Source: Rhodospirillales bacterium Ga0074136
GTDB lineage: Bacteria; Pseudomonadota; Alphaproteobacteria; Acetobacterales; Acetobacteraceae
DNA length: 34,278 bases
Assembly: GCA_001464375.1 (NCBI GenBank)
Contig: LNEW01000048.1
Span: 1 to 34,278 of the forward strand
Direction: 5' to 3'
The notes below the pieces were generated by a model. The model was given only the letters and a program-made list of their open reading frames with translations, made no database searches and was not told the origin of the DNA. Below, in pieces: positions 31,996 to 34,278 of the stretch. The position numbers and the translations under genes were made by a program. The stretch's first letter is position 1, and every line of letters starts with the position of its first letter.

Positions 31996-32933
31996 GGCAG
32001 TGGCGTGGGCAGCGGCCGCCCGTCGAAATGTGCTTCCAGGTTCGCCAGCATCAGCGCGCCCATAGCCTTGCGCGTCTCGACCGTGCCGGAGGCCTGGTGG
32101 GGCGAGAGCACGACGTTCGGGAAGGTCGCGAAGACCGGGTCGATGGCGGGTTCGTTGTGGAACACGTCGAGGCCGGCGCGTGCGATGCGGCCCGACTTCA
32201 GCGCCTCGACCAGCGCCGCCTCATCCACCACCGACCCACGCGAGACGTTGACGACGATGACGCCGGGGTTGAGCGCCTCGATCGCTGCGCGGTCCACCAG
32301 GCCCGCGGTCGCAGCACCACCGGCGGCCGAGACCACGAAGATGTCGACATGCGGCGCCATCGCCGCCGGTGAGGCGTGGAAGGTATAGGGCAGATCCTTC
32401 CTGGTGCGGCCGGAATAGGCGATGGCCATGCCGAAGCCCTCTGCGCGCCGCGCGATGGCACGCCCGATCCGCCCCAGGCCGACGATGCCGATGCGCTTGC
32501 CCCAGACGCGCGTGGCCAGCCGCATCGGTCCCTGCTTCGCCCAGGTGCCGGAGCGCACATAGGCGTCGCATTCGCGGATCTCGCGCGCGGTCGCCAGCAG
32601 CAGGGCAAAGGCCATGTCGGCCACGTCCTCGGTCAGCACGTCGGGCGTGTTGGTCACGGCGATGCCGCGCGCGCGGGCGGCGGGCAGGTCGATGGCATCC
32701 ACGCCGACGCCGTAGCAGGCGATGATCTTCGCGTTCGGACACGCATCCATCATGGCCGGGTCGGCGCCGAGTTCACCCTTGGTGGCGATGGCGCGGATGG
32801 ACGGGCCGTGCTGCGCAAGAAAGCCGGCGCGGTCGGGCGCTTCATACAGCAGGTGCAGGGTGAAGCGGCGCGCCAGCGCCTCGAGGTCCCAGTCGGGCAG
32901 CACGCCCACCACCAGCAGTCCCGGCTTGTCCAT
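31992..32933 (-). CDS. D-isomer-specific 2-hydroxyacid dehydrogenase (GhrB/2-ketogluconate reductase-like)
   Basis: A 313-residue NAD(P)-dependent 2-hydroxyacid dehydrogenase. The nucleotide motif GLGRIG is at 152-157, and the catalytic set is Arg232 (NVSRGSVVDE), Glu261 (FHNEP) and His279 (LSPHQASGT). Such enzymes reduce 2-keto acids such as glyoxylate, hydroxypyruvate or 2-keto-gluconate. Placed between an IdnD-like and an IdnO-like gene, a 2-ketogluconate or 2,5-diketogluconate reductase function fits best, but this is inference. ATG at 32933 follows a strong GGGGGAGGG site. It is the first gene of the minus-strand unit and diverges from the SDR across 51 bases. Confidence 0.9.
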   Translation of the reverse strand: MDKPGLLVVGVLPDWDLEALARRFTLHLLYEAPDRAGFLAQHGPSIRAIATKGELGADPAMMDACPNAKIIACYGVGVDAIDLPAARARGIAVTNTPDVLTEDVADMAFALLLATAREIRECDAYVRSGTWAKQGPMRLATRVWGKRIGIVGLGRIGRAIARRAEGFGMAIAYSGRTRKDLPYTFHASPAAMAPHVDIFVVSAAGGAATAGLVDRAAIEALNPGVIVVNVSRGSVVDEAALVEALKSGRIARAGLDVFHNEPAIDPVFATFPNVVLSPHQASGTVETRKAMGALMLANLEAHFDGRPLPTPLP

Positions 32934-32984
32934 GCGTGGTCCCTCCCCCTAGCCTTGCTGCGCAGATTACACGGGGAAACGCTG
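32934..32984. promoter_or_regulatory. Divergent promoter spacer of the sugar-acid locus
   Basis: Only 51 bases separate the start codons of the hydroxyacid dehydrogenase and the SDR, so both promoters must overlap here or within the genes. An 8-bp palindrome (CTGCGCAG, 32958-32965) lies at its centre, and the flanks carry the two ribosome sites. No clear -35/-10 pair is visible. Confidence 0.35.
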
Positions 32985-33740
32985 ATGTCGCGCGCGCTGT
33001 TCGACCTGACGGGGAAGCTGGCCCTGGTGACCGGATCGAGCCAGGGGATCGGCCTGGCGCTGGCGAAGGGCCTGGCGGATGCCGGCGCGAAGGTGGTGCT
33101 GAACGGGCGCGACGCGGCGAGACTGGAAGCGGCGCGCGCGCACGTTCCCGGCGCGCTGGTGGCGTCCTTCGACGTGACGGACCATGCGGCGGTCGAAGCC
33201 GGCGTTGCGGCCATCGAGGCCGCGCACGGGCCGCTGTCCATCCTGGTAGCCAATGCCGGCATCAACCTGCGCGCGCCGTCGGTGGAGATGCCGCCCGAGA
33301 CCTGGCGGCGCGTGATGGACGTGAATGTCGACGGCGTCTGGTATTGCTGCCAGGCGGCGGGCAAGCGGATGGTCGCGCGCGGGCGCGGCAAGATCATCAC
33401 CATCTGCTCGGTGCAGAGCGAACTGGGCCGCCCGACCATCGCACCCTATGCCGCCAGCAAGGGCGCGCTGCGGATGCTGACGCGCACGCTGTGCGCCGAA
33501 TGGGCGAAGCACGGGGTGAATGTGAACGGGCTGGCGCCAGGCTACTACGATACGGAACTGACCAGCGCGCTGGTGCAGGATGCGGCCTTCACGGATTGGC
33601 TGTGCAAGCGGGTGCCGGCGGGGCGCTGGGGGAAGGTGGAGGAGCTGGTCGGCGCCGCGGTGTTCCTCGCCGCGCCGGCGTCCGACTTCGTGCATGGGCA
33701 GTTGCTGTTCGTGGATGGCGGGATGACCGCGGTGGTCTAG
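32985..33740 (+). CDS. Short-chain dehydrogenase, gluconate 5-dehydrogenase-like
   Basis: A 251-residue classical SDR with TGSSQGIG (16-23), NAG (90-92) and the catalytic Ser142, Tyr155 and Lys159 (YAASK). The opening 'LFDLTGKLALVTGSSQGIGL' and 'VVLNGRDAARLEAA' are typical of gluconate 5-dehydrogenase (IdnO/Gno), which interconverts 5-keto-D-gluconate and D-gluconate. With the IdnD-like enzyme this would turn L-idonate into D-gluconate. ATG at 32985 follows GGGGAA. It ends in CTAG, sharing that tetranucleotide with the stop of the convergent lyase gene. Other keto-acid or sugar substrates are possible because SDR specificity is hard to read. Confidence 0.87.
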   Translation: MSRALFDLTGKLALVTGSSQGIGLALAKGLADAGAKVVLNGRDAARLEAARAHVPGALVASFDVTDHAAVEAGVAAIEAAHGPLSILVANAGINLRAPSVEMPPETWRRVMDVNVDGVWYCCQAAGKRMVARGRGKIITICSVQSELGRPTIAPYAASKGALRMLTRTLCAEWAKHGVNVNGLAPGYYDTELTSALVQDAAFTDWLCKRVPAGRWGKVEELVGAAVFLAAPASDFVHGQLLFVDGGMTAVV

Positions 33741-34278
33741 CCCGCCCGCGCGATCAGCCTGCGCGCGCGGTCCACGATCGGCTTGTCGATCATGTCGCCC
33801 TCGAAGGCCACCGCGCCCTTGCCCTCCGCCAGCGCTGCCTCGAAGGCCGCGACCAGGCGCTGCGCGCGGGCCACTTCCCCCGGCCGCGCGCCGTATTCCT
33901 CGTTGATGATCGGCACCTGGGAGGGATGCACGCAGGACGCGCAGGCGAAGCCAATGGCGCGCGACTGGCGCAGCATCGCGCGATAGCCATCCAGGTCCTT
34001 CAGCCCCGCCACCGTGCCGACGAACCCCAGCGGCAGCACGCCCGCCGCGCGCGCCGCCACCACGCCCATCCGCTTGGGCAGGTCGAGCGCATCGGGCGTC
34101 GGTTCGGCGCCGAGGTCGGTCGCCAGATCCTCGCCACCCACGCCCAGCGCGACCACGCGCGGATCGGCGGATGCGATGGACTGCGCCTGCGCCAGCGCCG
34201 CCGCATCCTCGATCAGCACGATGAACCGCACGGAGCCGACCGTGCGGCCGGATTCCGCCTCGGATTCCGCGGTGAGTT
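33737..34278 (-). CDS. HpcH/HpaI / CitE-family CoA-ester lyase, C-terminal part (5' end outside window)
   Basis: The frame is open to the window edge at 34278, so the true start lies beyond; a GTG at 34231 is inside the conserved domain. About 180 residues are visible of a family near 280-300. 'VALGVGGEDLATDLG' corresponds to the family GxEDL metal/substrate segment, and 'ACVHPSQV'-like 'ASCVHPSQVPIINEEYG' plus 'GAVAFEGDMIDKPIVDRAR' are typical of CitE-like malyl- or citramalyl-CoA lyases. These cleave or form beta-hydroxyacyl-CoA esters. Its stop overlaps the SDR stop in CTAG on opposite strands. It may belong to another unit continuing to the right. Confidence 0.88.
   Translation of the reverse strand, partial: LTAESEAESGRTVGSVRFIVLIEDAAALAQAQSIASADPRVVALGVGGEDLATDLGAEPTPDALDLPKRMGVVAARAAGVLPLGFVGTVAGLKDLDGYRAMLRQSRAIGFACASCVHPSQVPIINEEYGARPGEVARAQRLVAAFEAALAEGKGAVAFEGDMIDKPIVDRARRLIARAG

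Noticed and set aside
1-34278. CRISPR arrays, tRNA/rRNA genes, insertion sequences, integrases or attachment sites.
   Set aside because: No regularly spaced repeats, cloverleaf sequences, transposase-like proteins or flanking terminal repeats were seen by eye; a tRNAscan and repeat search would be needed to exclude short ones.

Overview
The window is about 34 kb of very GC-rich DNA (third positions almost saturated with G/C) holding about 30 tightly packed protein genes. The gene content suggests an alphaproteobacterium, most likely a Roseomonas-like member of the Acetobacteraceae: GlnE, a YhdP/AsmA protein, TspO, UPRT, many orphan Bug/TctC periplasmic binding proteins, a CaiB-type CoA transferase and a CitE-like lyase. 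This placement is inferred from style and content, not from a marker gene. I see no rRNA, tRNA, CRISPR array, integrase, transposase or phage gene, and no gene-free stretch above 300 bases.

Layout. 1-1098: 3' part of a D-aminoacylase. 1102-1963 (minus): NTF2-like protein and RidA-family protein, divergent from a LysE exporter (2062-2649) across a perfect 15-bp palindrome. 2702-5456: exported intradiol dioxygenase and an exported DUF4139 protein. 5508-8610 (minus): three tandem Bug/TctC binding proteins with a mosaic duplication pattern. 8776-14403: TPP-dependent ALS-like enzyme, a large multi-module glycosyltransferase and an exported caspase-fold protein. 14622-15893 (minus): nucleotide-sugar dehydrogenase. 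16058-16690: upp, preceded by a possible coupled leader peptide. 16781-18601 (minus): tspO and a HemL-like aminotransferase. 18658-21867 (minus): AsmA/YhdP protein, head to head with glnE (21885-24875), which overlaps a Bcp-type peroxiredoxin. 25444-26663 (minus): two paralogous short J-domain-like proteins.

26800-30963 is a same-strand run: Bug/TctC protein, CoA transferase, TetR regulator, glutathione transferase and CxxC peroxiredoxin-like protein. The TetR gene carries a perfect 16-bp palindrome just upstream of its probable start and overlaps the GST gene, which suggests a self-regulated thiol or electrophile response unit. 30970-34278 is a sugar-acid locus: L-idonate 5-dehydrogenase and a 2-hydroxyacid dehydrogenase (minus), a gluconate 5-dehydrogenase-like SDR (plus), and a partial CitE/HpcH-family lyase (minus).

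Overall the window looks like metabolic and accessory chromosome for scavenging organic acids, amino acids and aromatic or sugar acids, with a few core genes (glnE, upp, bcp). No fully novel multi-gene system is evident. The best candidates for undescribed biology are the J-domain-like pair, the mosaic Bug array with its shared leader element, the upp leader ORF, the TetR-GST-peroxiredoxin unit with a probable CTG start, and the caspase protein with a duplicated cysteine-paired C-terminal module.
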